Assembly: GCA_013139905.1 (NCBI GenBank)
Contig: WSZW01000052.1
Location: forward strand, 1 to 12,353
Length of the DNA stretch: 12,353 nt
Source of the DNA: an archaeon
GTDB lineage: Archaea; EX4484-52; B79-G9
Reading direction: 5' to 3'
Shown here: positions 1 to 7,195 of the stretch, one piece after another
How positions within the stretch are numbered: position 1 is the stretch's first letter
How the letters are laid out: every line of letters starts with the position of its first letter
Notes under the pieces: model-generated
Told to the model about the DNA's origin: nothing
The model's input: the letters and a program-made list of their open reading frames with translations, nothing else
Databases searched by the model: none
Translations under genes and position numbers: made by a program

Positions 1-1
1 T

Positions 2-397
2 GATTTAGATCAACTTCTTTCTGAGAGAGACAGTGTTTCTGAAAATATAAGAACTATTGTAGATAAAGCTACTGATCCTTGGGGAATTCAGGTCAACAAC
101 GTTGAGCTGAAAGATATAACATTGCCAGAAGAGATGAAAAGAGTTATTGGTAAACAAGCAGAAGCAGAAAGAGAAAAAAGAGCAGTTATAATTAAGGCAG
201 AGGGTGAAGTTAAAGCTTCAAAAAATATGGCGATTGCAGCTAAAATGTTATCCTCTGAAAATGGTGCGCTTCACCTAAGAACGCTTCAAAGTATTAATGA
301 TATTTCAAGCGACCAGAGCAATACCATAATCTTTGCGATGCCTCTTGAAATATTAAAAGCATTTGAAGGATTTGGCAAAAAGAATAACGCAAAGTAA
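2..397 (+). CDS. Stomatin/prohibitin-like SPFH (band 7) protein, 3' part only
   Basis: The reading frame is open from the left edge to TAA at 395-397, so about 131 C-terminal residues are visible and the start lies outside the window. The segment ATDPWGIQV, then VELKDITLPEEMKR, then KQAEAEREKRAVIIKAEGE is the conserved end of the SPFH domain and the start of the alanine/glutamate/lysine-rich coiled coil of prokaryotic stomatins. In this family the domain sits at the membrane and oligomerises. The archaeal members are usually partnered with an NfeD protein and a membrane serine protease, neither of which is in view. The TTG at 122 is internal, not a start, because the homologous sequence continues upstream of it. 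The tail ends in a short hydrophobic segment (NTIIFAMP) typical of the family. Family assignment is firm; the role in this cell is inferred. Confidence 0.9.
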   Translation, partial: DLDQLLSERDSVSENIRTIVDKATDPWGIQVNNVELKDITLPEEMKRVIGKQAEAEREKRAVIIKAEGEVKASKNMAIAAKMLSSENGALHLRTLQSINDISSDQSNTIIFAMPLEILKAFEGFGKKNNAK

Positions 398-401
398 GTT
401 T

Positions 402-416
402 CTATCGGCACGATAG
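402..416. repeat. Short perfect hairpin after the stomatin stop
   Basis: CTATCG (402-407) and CGATAG (411-416) form a 6-bp inverted repeat around a GCA loop, five bases after the stomatin stop. No T-run follows, so it is not a typical archaeal terminator. It lies about 10 bp upstream of the TATA box of the next gene, where an operator would also fit. Confidence 0.5.
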
Positions 417-418
417 CA

Positions 419-460
419 CCATAAGTTATATATGCGTCGATTGACACAAATAACTTATGG
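419..460. promoter_or_regulatory. Leaderless promoter inside an 11-bp inverted repeat
   Basis: A TATA box (TTATATAT, 426-433) lies about 26 bp upstream of the ATG at 457, which predicts a leaderless transcript. The arms CCATAAGTTAT (419-429) and ATAACTTATGG (450-460) are perfect inverted copies with a 20-base spacer. The left arm overlaps the TATA box and the right arm overlaps the start codon. A dimeric regulator bound here would block both TBP and initiation. Since the gene behind it encodes a winged-helix protein, autorepression is a reasonable inference. Confidence 0.6.
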
Positions 461-729
461 ATGTTATTAAAAAACCAAGCAAAAAAGAACTTGTAAATTT
501 ATTTAAAATTATTAGTCTTCTAAAAACCGCATCCGGTGGGCTTTGGGTTCGAGAAATTGCAAGACAGACCAAAATGCACATGGAAACTGCCCGGCGAATT
601 ATTATTAAGTATCCAAAGATTTTTGAGGAATATGCGGACTTTACTAATTATAATATTAATCTTAAGATTATTCGGCTTAAAAACCAAAACATAACGCCTA
701 AAAATATTTCTCAATTTGTTGGTAACTAA
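457..729 (+). CDS. Small winged-helix DNA-binding protein
   Basis: This is a 90-residue basic protein. Residues about 12-55 have the pattern of a winged helix-turn-helix: a hydrophobic first helix (LFKIISLLKTA), then GGLWVREIARQTKMHMETARR, which reads as the turn and recognition helix, then a short IKLKIIRL-like wing near residues 68-74. Nothing but the DNA-binding fold is present: there is no ligand domain and no membrane segment. Such stand-alone winged-helix proteins are common in archaea as local transcription regulators. The ATG at 457 is chosen because it sits at the expected distance from a TATA box; no Shine-Dalgarno is seen. The inverted repeat across its own promoter suggests autoregulation. 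Targets beyond itself cannot be read from the sequence. Confidence 0.7.
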   Translation: MDVIKKPSKKELVNLFKIISLLKTASGGLWVREIARQTKMHMETARRIIIKYPKIFEEYADFTNYNINLKIIRLKNQNITPKNISQFVGN

Positions 730-783
730 AACATTTTTTTAATTAATATTGCTATTAAACTACTACAGAATCATAAATATACA

Positions 784-790
784 TATAAAG
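784..790 (+). promoter_or_regulatory. TATA box for the gene at 811
   Basis: TATAAAG is centred 24 bp upstream of the ATG at 811, as expected for a leaderless archaeal transcript. The surrounding 60 bases are almost pure A/T, so the exact box is uncertain. Confidence 0.5.
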
Positions 791-810
791 TTTTTAATTA
801 AATATTATAT

Positions 811-1179
811 ATGATAACTACAGTAAATGAAAATTTAACAAATGAAAACGCATTCATACGAGCCAGTATGGCGTATTTTGAAACACATAATATCCCATAT
901 GTCATAAGTGATTCTAACGGAATGTTCGGCATAATGGGTGAAAATAGCTATCACAGCCCAAAAGAATCTCTTATGGGTGCACTTCAAAGTGTTGCTATCA
1001 TTAGTGAAAAAACGATAAAGAATAATTTATCTAATGAACGTGATATGACTGTTGCTAAACATTGTATGCCTATCGTAAGTCATATCGGACATGACTCATA
1101 TGCCGTTACGGCACCAATTACTAAATATAATATAAGCTATATAGATAATTTTCAATTAACCACAAATGACATAAATTAA
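811..1179 (+). CDS. Unknown protein, first half of a gene split by an in-frame TAA
   Basis: This encodes 122 residues that I do not recognise. There is no signal peptide, membrane segment or known catalytic motif. The central part (NIPYVISDSNGMFGIMGE, then ESLMGALQSVAIISEKTI) looks like a folded alpha/beta domain. The frame closes with TAA at 1177-1179 but continues without another stop to TAG at 1591-1593. This gene and the one at 1306 are therefore probably the two halves of one original reading frame of about 260 codons. A well-placed TATA box suggests the 5' half is still transcribed. The C-terminal residues before the stop (polar, rich in N and T) resemble the residues just after it, which fits a recent nonsense mutation. 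Other genes here end in TAA, TGA and TAG, so recoding of TAA is unlikely. Confidence 0.55.
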   Translation: MITTVNENLTNENAFIRASMAYFETHNIPYVISDSNGMFGIMGENSYHSPKESLMGALQSVAIISEKTIKNNLSNERDMTVAKHCMPIVSHIGHDSYAVTAPITKYNISYIDNFQLTTNDIN

Positions 1180-1305
1180 GTAAAAACTACATATACCCAA
1201 ACATGTAATTCAAAAGGCGAATTATTAACTTCAAAACATTACAACCAACCCCCCCACGAAATTAAAACAATACCTAATTCAGACAAAGAACGTAATATTT
1301 CGTCC

Positions 1306-1593
1306 ATGCTTGCAGCCATACATAGTGTAAGAGATATTGCTTTAGATGAAGCGGGTATTGAATGCATACCGAATCCAACATTATACATACCAATTACACG
1401 AAATAACACAAATTACTTGATTGTTTCTAAAAAATTACCATTATCTTATATGCCAGCACATGAATCCGGAGAATACCACATAGATACAGAAATAAAATTA
1501 TTGGAAGATCCAACAATACAAACTTTTTGGGATGATCAAAAAACTTATAGTGCTATATGCAATATTGCAAAAGAACATAGGATTATAAAATAG
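1306..1593 (+). CDS. Unknown protein, second half of the interrupted gene at 811
   Basis: From the ATG at 1306 this gives 95 residues, but the same frame is open back to 1180, directly after the TAA that ends the upstream gene. No TATA box at the usual distance and no Shine-Dalgarno precede 1306, so independent expression is doubtful. A separate protein could only come from reinitiation. The sequence (IHSVRDIALDEAGIE, then PNPTLYIPITRNN, then YLIVSKKLPLSYMP) looks like an ordinary soluble domain; I recognise no family. Its SSMLAAIHSV stretch faintly resembles ESLMGALQSV in the first half, which may hint at a duplicated domain but is weak. It ends 19 bp from the convergent phosphoesterase gene. 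Confidence 0.45.
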   Translation: MLAAIHSVRDIALDEAGIECIPNPTLYIPITRNNTNYLIVSKKLPLSYMPAHESGEYHIDTEIKLLEDPTIQTFWDDQKTYSAICNIAKEHRIIK

Positions 1594-1612
1594 AATGAAT
1601 ATATTCGACAAA

Positions 1613-2671
1613 TTATTTTTCTTTTTTCAAAAACTCAATAACGTTTTCTTTAAATTTATCTTTGTCTTGTTTTCTTATTGAACCGCCGGCTGCAGGGATA
1701 TGACCGCCGCCGTTTGCGTCGTCCAAGTCTTTGGTGCATTCTCGCATAAGATCGTTCATAGACACGGATCCTGTCTGATTTCTGGCACTAATTGTATTTC
1801 GAGATTTATCTAATTGAACTACAATTATTATCTTTTTAGGATATGTTTTTGAAGATAATATATTCGAGACTTTTGATTTGATGTTATAGATTGGTTTTAT
1901 TTCGTAGTACACGAGATTTAAATCATTTTTGTGTATTGCGTTTTTTTCGGCCGAAGTTACGTATGAATCTATTTCGTTTCGCACTTTGTTGTATTTTTCA
2001 AGTGATTTTATTACATCACGTGCATCTTTTGCAGATAAAAGCGTATCATACGACAGATTAAGTCCTTTTGTACCATCGCACATAACCGCATAAGTGATAA
2101 ATTCTTCAGCATCGAACAAATTCTTTAAACTGTCAGGATTATTATTGGCGGCGTATTCTAAAAAGGTTTTCCAGGTTTTTATTCCGAAATCCCCAATAAT
2201 TCCAATCGACGATATCCAATTTAAGTCTTTTATATCTATTTTTTGTAAAAATAAATCATAAATAAGCTTAGAAGTACAATACTGGCTTGGATCTATGTCA
2301 GATATGTCCTGAGATTTAATCATAACCGTCTTTTTGGTGTTTAAATCGTTTGATGTTATATGATGGTCTATAATAAGTACGTCTGCAAACAATTCTAAGT
2401 TTTTTATTGTATCCGGGTTAGAATCAACAGATAAATCTAAGATAATGACTTTTGTTATATTGTTCTTTTTTAGATAGTTTACGGTGTCTTTTGTGATTGT
2501 AATTTGACCTGATTTTTGAGAAAAAGCGCAAGTTACGGTTAAATCTAAACGTTTAAGTGCTAAAGAGGTAATTGCTGCAGAACAAACACCATCTGCATCG
2601 GTGTGATATATAATTGCAGTTTTGTCTTTTTGTTTTATGTTTTCTAAAAATTCTAAAAATTTCTTTATCAT
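1613..2671 (-). CDS. DHH/DHHA1-family phosphoesterase (RecJ/NrnA-like)
   Basis: This 352-residue protein carries the signature of the DHH superfamily: YHTDADGVCSAA at about residues 22-33 (motif I, D25 and D27), an aspartate in VIILDLS (D79, motif II), IIDHH (D102-H104, motif III) and GIIGDFG in the 160s (motif IV). The C-terminal DHHA1 substrate-binding domain ends with GGGHIPAAGG from residue 321. The family uses two manganese ions to hydrolyse phosphodiester bonds; members are RecJ-type exonucleases, oligoribonucleases (NrnA) or phosphatases of small nucleotides. The protein is shorter than archaeal GAN/RecJ nucleases and lacks an OB-fold extension, which favours nanoRNase or small-substrate activity, though this is inference. 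Its ATG shares four bases (2668-2671) with the stop of the upstream hydrolase gene, which shows translational coupling in one operon. Confidence 0.88.
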   Translation of the reverse strand: MIKKFLEFLENIKQKDKTAIIYHTDADGVCSAAITSLALKRLDLTVTCAFSQKSGQITITKDTVNYLKKNNITKVIILDLSVDSNPDTIKNLELFADVLIIDHHITSNDLNTKKTVMIKSQDISDIDPSQYCTSKLIYDLFLQKIDIKDLNWISSIGIIGDFGIKTWKTFLEYAANNNPDSLKNLFDAEEFITYAVMCDGTKGLNLSYDTLLSAKDARDVIKSLEKYNKVRNEIDSYVTSAEKNAIHKNDLNLVYYEIKPIYNIKSKVSNILSSKTYPKKIIIVVQLDKSRNTISARNQTGSVSMNDLMRECTKDLDDANGGGHIPAAGGSIRKQDKDKFKENVIEFLKKEK

Positions 2672-3324
2672 ATTCTTAAATTGTCTAAGATGCTTTTTAT
2701 GTGTATATTGCCGTTGGACTCTACGATGTTGCCGTGGCCCGGAAGAATTACTTCTACATCAATAGATGTTAATCGTTTTAATGATTCTTCCATCTCTTTT
2801 TCACTTCCGCCTAAAAGATCCATGCGCCCCATAGTATTTTCAAAAACCGTATCGCCGGAAAACAAAATTTTATTTTCTGCATCATAAAGACATATACTTC
2901 CATCGCTATGACCCGGAGTTTTTAGAACTTCTAATTTCAAATTGCCTAAACGAATTATATCTTTATCATTTAAGATTACGTCAATTTTTCTTTTAGGTAT
3001 TTGACCACTAAAAAACATAGAATAGGATAATTTTGGATCTTGCGTGTCTAATACTTGTGCTGTTGTATTTGCTGCAAGAACTTTTGCTAAAGGAAATAAA
3101 TTTATTCCTCCAATATGGTCGAAATGTTCGTGTGTTAGGATAATTGATTTTATTTCGTCTTTGTTGATGTTCGCTTTTTTTAATGCAAACTCAAGAGTTT
3201 TTGTGTGAAGTCCGGTTGTGGTGTCTATTAATACTTTTTTGTCTATGACATAAATATTAGAATCAACACCGCCAAGAGAAATAAAAATAATGTTTTGGTT
3301 TATATTTTTTATTTTTGGATCCAT
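2668..3324 (-). CDS. Metallo-beta-lactamase-fold hydrolase (glyoxalase II-like)
   Basis: This 218-residue protein has the complete metal site of the MBL fold: THEHFDHIGG (HxHxDH, H65-H70), the third-motif histidine in TPGHSDGS, the bridging aspartate in LFSGDTVF and the final histidine in LPGHG. Most relatives are binuclear zinc or iron thioesterases or similar hydrolases of the glyoxalase II group. No RNA-binding or rubredoxin-like addition is present. I place the start at the ATG at 3324; a TTG at 3333 would add three residues, but ATG is the usual start here. The gene follows the acyl-CoA synthetase subunit by about 16 bp and overlaps the phosphoesterase by 4 bp. Lying next to a CoA-thioester enzyme makes thioester hydrolysis an attractive but unproven role. 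Confidence 0.88.
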   Translation of the reverse strand: MDPKIKNINQNIIFISLGGVDSNIYVIDKKVLIDTTTGLHTKTLEFALKKANINKDEIKSIILTHEHFDHIGGINLFPLAKVLAANTTAQVLDTQDPKLSYSMFFSGQIPKRKIDVILNDKDIIRLGNLKLEVLKTPGHSDGSICLYDAENKILFSGDTVFENTMGRMDLLGGSEKEMEESLKRLTSIDVEVILPGHGNIVESNGNIHIKSILDNLRI

Positions 3325-3340
3325 AATAATCAACTTAATA

Positions 3341-4699
3341 CTAATTATTGCTTTTTTTTAAGAGTGCTTTTAGAGAGCGCACAGCCCTTTCCGGAGATGG
3401 ATATGCAGGGATTCCTTCATTTTCTAAACTTTTGAGCAAAATTTGCGTATATTCGCCGCCGGCAGATACAATCAACATTGGTTTTTTCTTGCTTTCGTTC
3501 ACGCTTGAAATTAAATCCACAATATCCGGATCTAGAGGAGCGGTTTGTAATAAAATACATACAATGATTGCGTCAATATTTTTATCTTTTAATGCTGCTT
3601 TTATGGTCACTTCGTATCTATTGACGTCGGCATCACCTACAATATCTAAGGGATTGTGAATTGTGGAATAACCAGGCATAATTTCTGAAATTTTTGAGAT
3701 TGTTTGTTTCTCAAATTGTGGAAGATTAAAACCGTATTTTTCAAGAGCATCTGCTGAAAGTACACCAAAACCACCACCGTTTGTAATTACGGCTACATTT
3801 TTTCCTTTTGGTTTTGGTTGATGGGCTAATGCTCTTGCGTAATCAAACATGTCTTCCGAGGTTTCTGCTTCAATGGCACCTGCCTGTGTTATTGCGGATT
3901 TGAAAACGGTGTATGATCCTGCAAGACTTCCTGTGTGTGAAGCGGCTGCATTTGAACCGGATTTATATTTCCCGGCTTTAAGTATTATTATTGGTTTTTT
4001 GCTTGAATGTTTTTTTATGCAATCATATAATGCGCGACCTTGTCTTGGACCTTCTAAATATATTAAGATTGCTTTTGTTTTTTTATCTTTCATGAAATAT
4101 TCGATTAAATCAATGTCGTCAACATCCACACGATTACCATAACTTACGAAATGAGAAATGCCTATTCCTTGTGTCGCTGCCCAATCAAGAATAGCGGCAC
4201 CAAATGCGCCGGATTGACTTATGAATGCAATTTCGCCTTGAGATGGGCGTTTTAATTTATAATCAGGCAAAAAAAGTGTATCTGTTCGTGCATACGGGTC
4301 AAAAAGACCGATGCAATTTGGTCCTATAACTCGTGTTTTTGTGTTTTTGATGATTCGTTTAAGTTCCAATTCTTTTGTAATTCCAATGGCGCCTGTTTCT
4401 TTGTAACCGGCCGTAATTAATACTACAGCAGGAATATTTTTTTTAACACATTGTTCTACTACATTATTTGAACATTCCGGAGGTACTAAAACAACGGCCA
4501 GATCTATTTTTTCTTTTATGTTAAGAACGCTATTGTAACACTTTTTCCCCAAAATTTCTTTTTCTTTTGGATTTACAGGATATATTTCACCTTCAAAATT
4601 AAAATCCATAAAATTTTTCATGATGACATGTCCTAATTTTTTTATATTTTTAGACGCGCCAATAATTGCCACGGTTTTTGGATTAAAAAAAGCTTTCAT
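3341..4699 (-). CDS. acdA: ADP-forming acetyl/acyl-CoA synthetase, alpha subunit
   Basis: This 452-residue protein has the layout of the alpha subunit of archaeal ADP-forming acyl-CoA synthetases (EC 6.2.1.13 type): an N-terminal CoA-binding Rossmann domain (VAIIGASKN, residues 10-18), then two succinyl-CoA-ligase-like domains with VIGPNCIGLF (124-133) and ISQSGAFG (160-167). The catalytic histidine that becomes phosphorylated is H255 in AAASHTGSLAG, matching H257 of the Pyrococcus furiosus enzyme. The enzyme converts acyl-CoA, ADP and phosphate to acid, ATP and CoA, giving substrate-level ATP in fermentative archaea. Full activity needs the ATP-grasp beta subunit, which is neither fused nor in this window. 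The gene heads the three-gene minus-strand operon behind a strong TATA box. Confidence 0.9.
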   Translation of the reverse strand: MKAFFNPKTVAIIGASKNIKKLGHVIMKNFMDFNFEGEIYPVNPKEKEILGKKCYNSVLNIKEKIDLAVVLVPPECSNNVVEQCVKKNIPAVVLITAGYKETGAIGITKELELKRIIKNTKTRVIGPNCIGLFDPYARTDTLFLPDYKLKRPSQGEIAFISQSGAFGAAILDWAATQGIGISHFVSYGNRVDVDDIDLIEYFMKDKKTKAILIYLEGPRQGRALYDCIKKHSSKKPIIILKAGKYKSGSNAAASHTGSLAGSYTVFKSAITQAGAIEAETSEDMFDYARALAHQPKPKGKNVAVITNGGGFGVLSADALEKYGFNLPQFEKQTISKISEIMPGYSTIHNPLDIVGDADVNRYEVTIKAALKDKNIDAIIVCILLQTAPLDPDIVDLISSVNESKKKPMLIVSAGGEYTQILLKSLENEGIPAYPSPERAVRSLKALLKKSNN

Positions 4700-4724
4700 A
4701 ATACTTAAGTAATGGTGCGTGACT

Positions 4725-4734
4725 GTATATATAG
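4725..4734 (-). promoter_or_regulatory. TATA box of the acdA-hydrolase-phosphoesterase operon
   Basis: On the minus strand CTATATATAC is centred near 4729, about 30 bp before the acdA ATG at 4699. It predicts a leader of only a few bases. No second promoter is apparent before the two downstream genes, which are 16 bp apart from, or overlap, their neighbours. Confidence 0.65.
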
Positions 4735-4814
4735 ATTTAGAGAATATCAGATTTAATGATTAATTATATTAGTAATTTATTAATTATAAAAATATTGTTT
4801 TGAATTCAAAAATA

Positions 4815-5564
4815 TCAAAGACGCCAGGCAGTAACAGCACCGTTGTTCCAGTCAATTATTAATTTTCTTGCTGCTTTTACTGTGTCGGGTATTCCGCCTT
4901 TTAACATATAACCCATCTTTTTTGCAAGAGTTTCTAAAAATTGGTCAACGTCGTCATATTTTATGTTGTAAAAATCGGTTAGATTATTACCCTGAGCGTG
5001 TTTTATGTTTTCTAATAATTCTTCTGCATATCGTTCTATGTCGCCGGATGTTTCCGGTCGAATACCGCTTTTAAAAACTGAAAAAGTCTCTTCGGATGGA
5101 ACGACACCAGGAGTATCTAATAGTCTGATATTATCCTGTAATTTTATCCATTGAGTGCTTTTAGTATATCCCGGTTGAGATGATGCTTTCGCACTTTGTT
5201 TTCTTACTAAAAGATTTATTATAGATGATTTGCCGGTATTTGGATAACCTATTAAACATACCTGAGATAGTTTTGTTTTTTTTGAGCGCATATAGATTGC
5301 ATCTTTTAGCTCTCTTGTTCCTTTTCTTTTTTTTGCTGAAACAAATACACAAGAACAATTAACATTTTGTTTAATTTCATTTAAAAATGATATTGGCACT
5401 AAATCACATTTGTTTATTATCAAAACTAATTTTTTATTCATGGATTTTACTAATTCTTCTAATTTTGTTGACCTTGTATCGGTTACGCACCTGGCATCTG
5501 CTACTTCTAGAACTATGTCTGCTTCTTTTAGTGTGCCTACTACAATATTCCAAAGTGCTGCCAT
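4815..5564 (-). CDS. Circularly permuted GTPase of the YlqF/RbgA-Nog2 group
   Basis: The GTPase motifs occur in permuted order: G4 as NKCD (residues 51-54), G5 as SAKK (76-79), then G1 as GYPNTGKSS (106-114), G2 within PGYTKS (131-136) and G3 as DTPG (150-153). This order defines the YlqF/YawG family (MMR_HSR1). Its bacterial and eukaryotic members (RbgA, Nog2, Nug1, Lsg1) act in late assembly and export of the large ribosomal subunit, so a role in 50S maturation is the likely function here. The opening WNIV...EADIVLEVADAR is typical. At 249 residues it is a compact version with a short C-terminal helical domain. The ATG at 5564 is preferred because it lies about 24 bp from an A/T box near 5585-5592; an in-frame GTG at 5573 would add three residues. 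Confidence 0.9.
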   Translation of the reverse strand: MAALWNIVVGTLKEADIVLEVADARCVTDTRSTKLEELVKSMNKKLVLIINKCDLVPISFLNEIKQNVNCSCVFVSAKKRKGTRELKDAIYMRSKKTKLSQVCLIGYPNTGKSSIINLLVRKQSAKASSQPGYTKSTQWIKLQDNIRLLDTPGVVPSEETFSVFKSGIRPETSGDIERYAEELLENIKHAQGNNLTDFYNIKYDDVDQFLETLAKKMGYMLKGGIPDTVKAARKLIIDWNNGAVTAWRL

Positions 5565-5675
5565 GATATTCACGTATTGTTTATTATTAAAGGCTCATAA
5601 GCTACTCTTGTCATCATATTTTTCTCAGACGGGGGCGGTATAATCATAGCCAATGTTACTTATGGTGTAATTGTA

Positions 5676-6755
5676 TTAAAAAGTTGCTTTTTTATTGCCA
5701 ATTGGAGTTACTTCCATATCAAAGCTATCGGCGGATGGAACTTCTTCAATTATTTGTGCTTGAAAACCATGTTTTGATGCTTTTTTTGCATTTTTTATTG
5801 ACATTTCAATTCTGTTTTTTTCGGGGCGTTCAAAATAGTCTTCTTTTTTTAAACGTACTTTTTTTAATAATACTTCTAAGGTATGGGTTTTGTCGGTAAG
5901 TACTGCGCCTTTTTCTAATAGATAACCGCTTGAAATTGTTTCAAACTTTTTTTTAATGCTTTTTGCCCGTCGTTTTAATCGATTCTTGAACTGATATGCG
6001 TCTTTTAATTTAGAATTACAAAAATGAATGGAAATGTTTTTCGTGTTTTCTGCTGCGAATTTTAGAAGCTCTTCTGCCTGGTTTTTGCTTCCTTCAACTG
6101 AATTGTACCACGCACCGTTTGTTTCAAATCCTTTTTTAGTCATGTCTTTGGCGGTTAATTCAGACATTTCAAACTCATTTAAATTAAGAAAATTCACACC
6201 GATTTTGTCTAAGTGCACTACTAACTTTTTCAAGTATTCCAATTCGCCAGGGATGCAGGGTATTTCGACACCGGTTTTAATGTTTAGACTTAATGGTGTT
6301 TTTAAAATATTCCAATTATCATGTCTTATGTGATATCTTATTTCATCCAAGCCTGCTTCTTTAAGTGATTTTAATATTTTTTCGTCAGCATGGTCACCTG
6401 ATGTATATAGGTGTGTATGAAACGAGTTGCCAAAATGTTTTTTTAATAATTTTATGTAATGAATAGTTTTATTTACGTGAATTAATGGCTCTCCGCCAGT
6501 TATTCCCGTTCCTTTGGCATCACATAACTTTGCTTCTTTTAGTATATCTTCATCTGTTTTTACTTCTGCTTCGTTTGCTGATGCTGATATTTTACCTTTT
6601 CTTTTTTGTGATAACGGACAATAATAGCACCCTCTATGACAGATTCCGTGGACAAAAAGAACTAACTTTTCGCCTTTGATGCACATTTTGCATCCTTTTG
6701 GAAGAGTTCCTATCGCTAAAGATTCTGCAGGGGTCGTTATTATTTCTCGTGACAT
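5676..6755 (-). CDS. Radical SAM protein of the archaeal COG2108 type
   Basis: This 359-residue protein has the [4Fe-4S]-SAM motif CHRGCYYC (C39, C43, C46; CX3CX2C) and a SAM-binding TGGEP (86-90). A second pair, GCKMC (C22, C25), stands just before it. The opening SLAIGTLPKGCKMC...KLVLFV is characteristic, as far as I recognise it, of COG2108, a conserved archaeal group named after its similarity to pyruvate formate-lyase activating enzyme but without an established reaction. After the radical SAM barrel, at about residue 250, comes a very basic stretch (LKDAYQFKNRLKRRAKSIKKK) and a C-terminal alpha/beta region. This might contact RNA or another polyanion, but that is speculation. It has its own TATA box, and the GTPase gene follows about 110 bp downstream. 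Family call is good; substrate unknown. Confidence 0.85.
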   Translation of the reverse strand: MSREIITTPAESLAIGTLPKGCKMCIKGEKLVLFVHGICHRGCYYCPLSQKRKGKISASANEAEVKTDEDILKEAKLCDAKGTGITGGEPLIHVNKTIHYIKLLKKHFGNSFHTHLYTSGDHADEKILKSLKEAGLDEIRYHIRHDNWNILKTPLSLNIKTGVEIPCIPGELEYLKKLVVHLDKIGVNFLNLNEFEMSELTAKDMTKKGFETNGAWYNSVEGSKNQAEELLKFAAENTKNISIHFCNSKLKDAYQFKNRLKRRAKSIKKKFETISSGYLLEKGAVLTDKTHTLEVLLKKVRLKKEDYFERPEKNRIEMSIKNAKKASKHGFQAQIIEEVPSADSFDMEVTPIGNKKATF

Positions 6756-6776
6756 AATCTTTTCTATAATAGATTA

Positions 6777-6785
6777 ATTATTAAA
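6777..6785 (-). promoter_or_regulatory. TATA box of the radical SAM gene
   Basis: TTTTAATAA on the minus strand is centred about 26 bp before the ATG at 6755. The distance fits a leaderless transcript. The surroundings are A/T-rich, so this is moderate evidence. Confidence 0.45.
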
Positions 6786-7052
6786 ATGTTTGGGGTTTTT
6801 TTGGATATTTTTGTTATTAGATATTGATATTTATAGAGAGGGTTTTGTTTAATTTTGGAGATATCCATAAAATGTCATGTTTTTGCTATTTCATTATTAT
6901 TGTCTTAGTGAAAATGGAGATTTTTTGTTTGTTTTTGATTTTATGGGTATTTTTGTGTTCTGGAACGATTAAAAGCTTTATTTATGCTTTAAATTAAAAT
7001 TAGAGGTATTGTTTCATAGCAGATTTGTATTACTGTAACAGTCACGCGACAA
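6786..7052. other. T-rich gap between divergent promoters, no gene seen
   Basis: No plausible gene was found on either strand. The plus strand is strongly T-rich. It holds a weak A/T-rich box with inverted AAAGC/GCTTT flanks (6972-6990) that could be a second S-layer promoter, and the small perfect palindrome ACTGT-A-ACAGT (7032-7042) just before the main S-layer TATA box. An open frame from 7025 into the S-layer gene is not taken as coding because the real start is fixed by the Shine-Dalgarno at 7182. Confidence 0.5.
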
Positions 7053-7074
7053 GTATATATAAGGTCGGCGACAA
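7046..7074 (+). promoter_or_regulatory. S-layer gene promoter with flanking direct repeats
   Basis: A strong TATA box TATATATAA occupies 7054-7062, predicting transcription from about 7083 and a leader of roughly 110 bases. GCGACAA occurs on both sides (7046-7052 and 7068-7074), 22 bp or two helical turns apart, which would present both sites on the same DNA face around TBP. Confidence 0.6.
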
Positions 7075-7156
7075 AGAAGTGTTAGAATGTTTTGCCACAC
7101 CTATCTATAAACAGCAAATATCATCTTTTTGGGTGGTATTAACATTTCAAAAACTA

Positions 7157-7186
7157 GGGGAGAAAAAACCCCATTATAACAGGAGG
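7157..7186 (+). promoter_or_regulatory. Leader hairpin and strong Shine-Dalgarno of the S-layer gene
   Basis: GGGG (7157-7160) and CCCC (7169-7172) can pair around an A-rich loop, followed by AGGAGG ending at 7186, nine bases before the ATG at 7196. It is the only clear Shine-Dalgarno in a window where other genes are leaderless. It decides the start of the S-layer gene and fits its expected high expression. Confidence 0.75.
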
Positions 7187-7195
7187 CATATAAAT

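Noticed and set aside
402..416. Terminator of the stomatin gene
   Set aside because: The stem has only 6 bp and no T-run follows; its place before a TATA box fits an operator equally well.
1177..1179. TAA read as an amino acid (recoding)
   Set aside because: TAA ends several clearly intact genes in the window, including rtcA-side and S-layer genes, and no recoding signal is visible.
3348..4142. Plus-strand open frames opposite acdA
   Set aside because: They lack family features and start signals and lie fully within a well-supported gene on the other strand.
4700..4814. Possible small gene or tRNA between acdA and the GTPase
   Set aside because: The stretch is nearly all A/T with a promoter and no cloverleaf or open frame of note.
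7025..7195. Open frame giving the S-layer protein 57 extra N-terminal residues
   Set aside because: It would bury the signal peptide inside the protein and ignore the AGGAGG at the right distance from 7196; it also overlaps the TATA box and leader.
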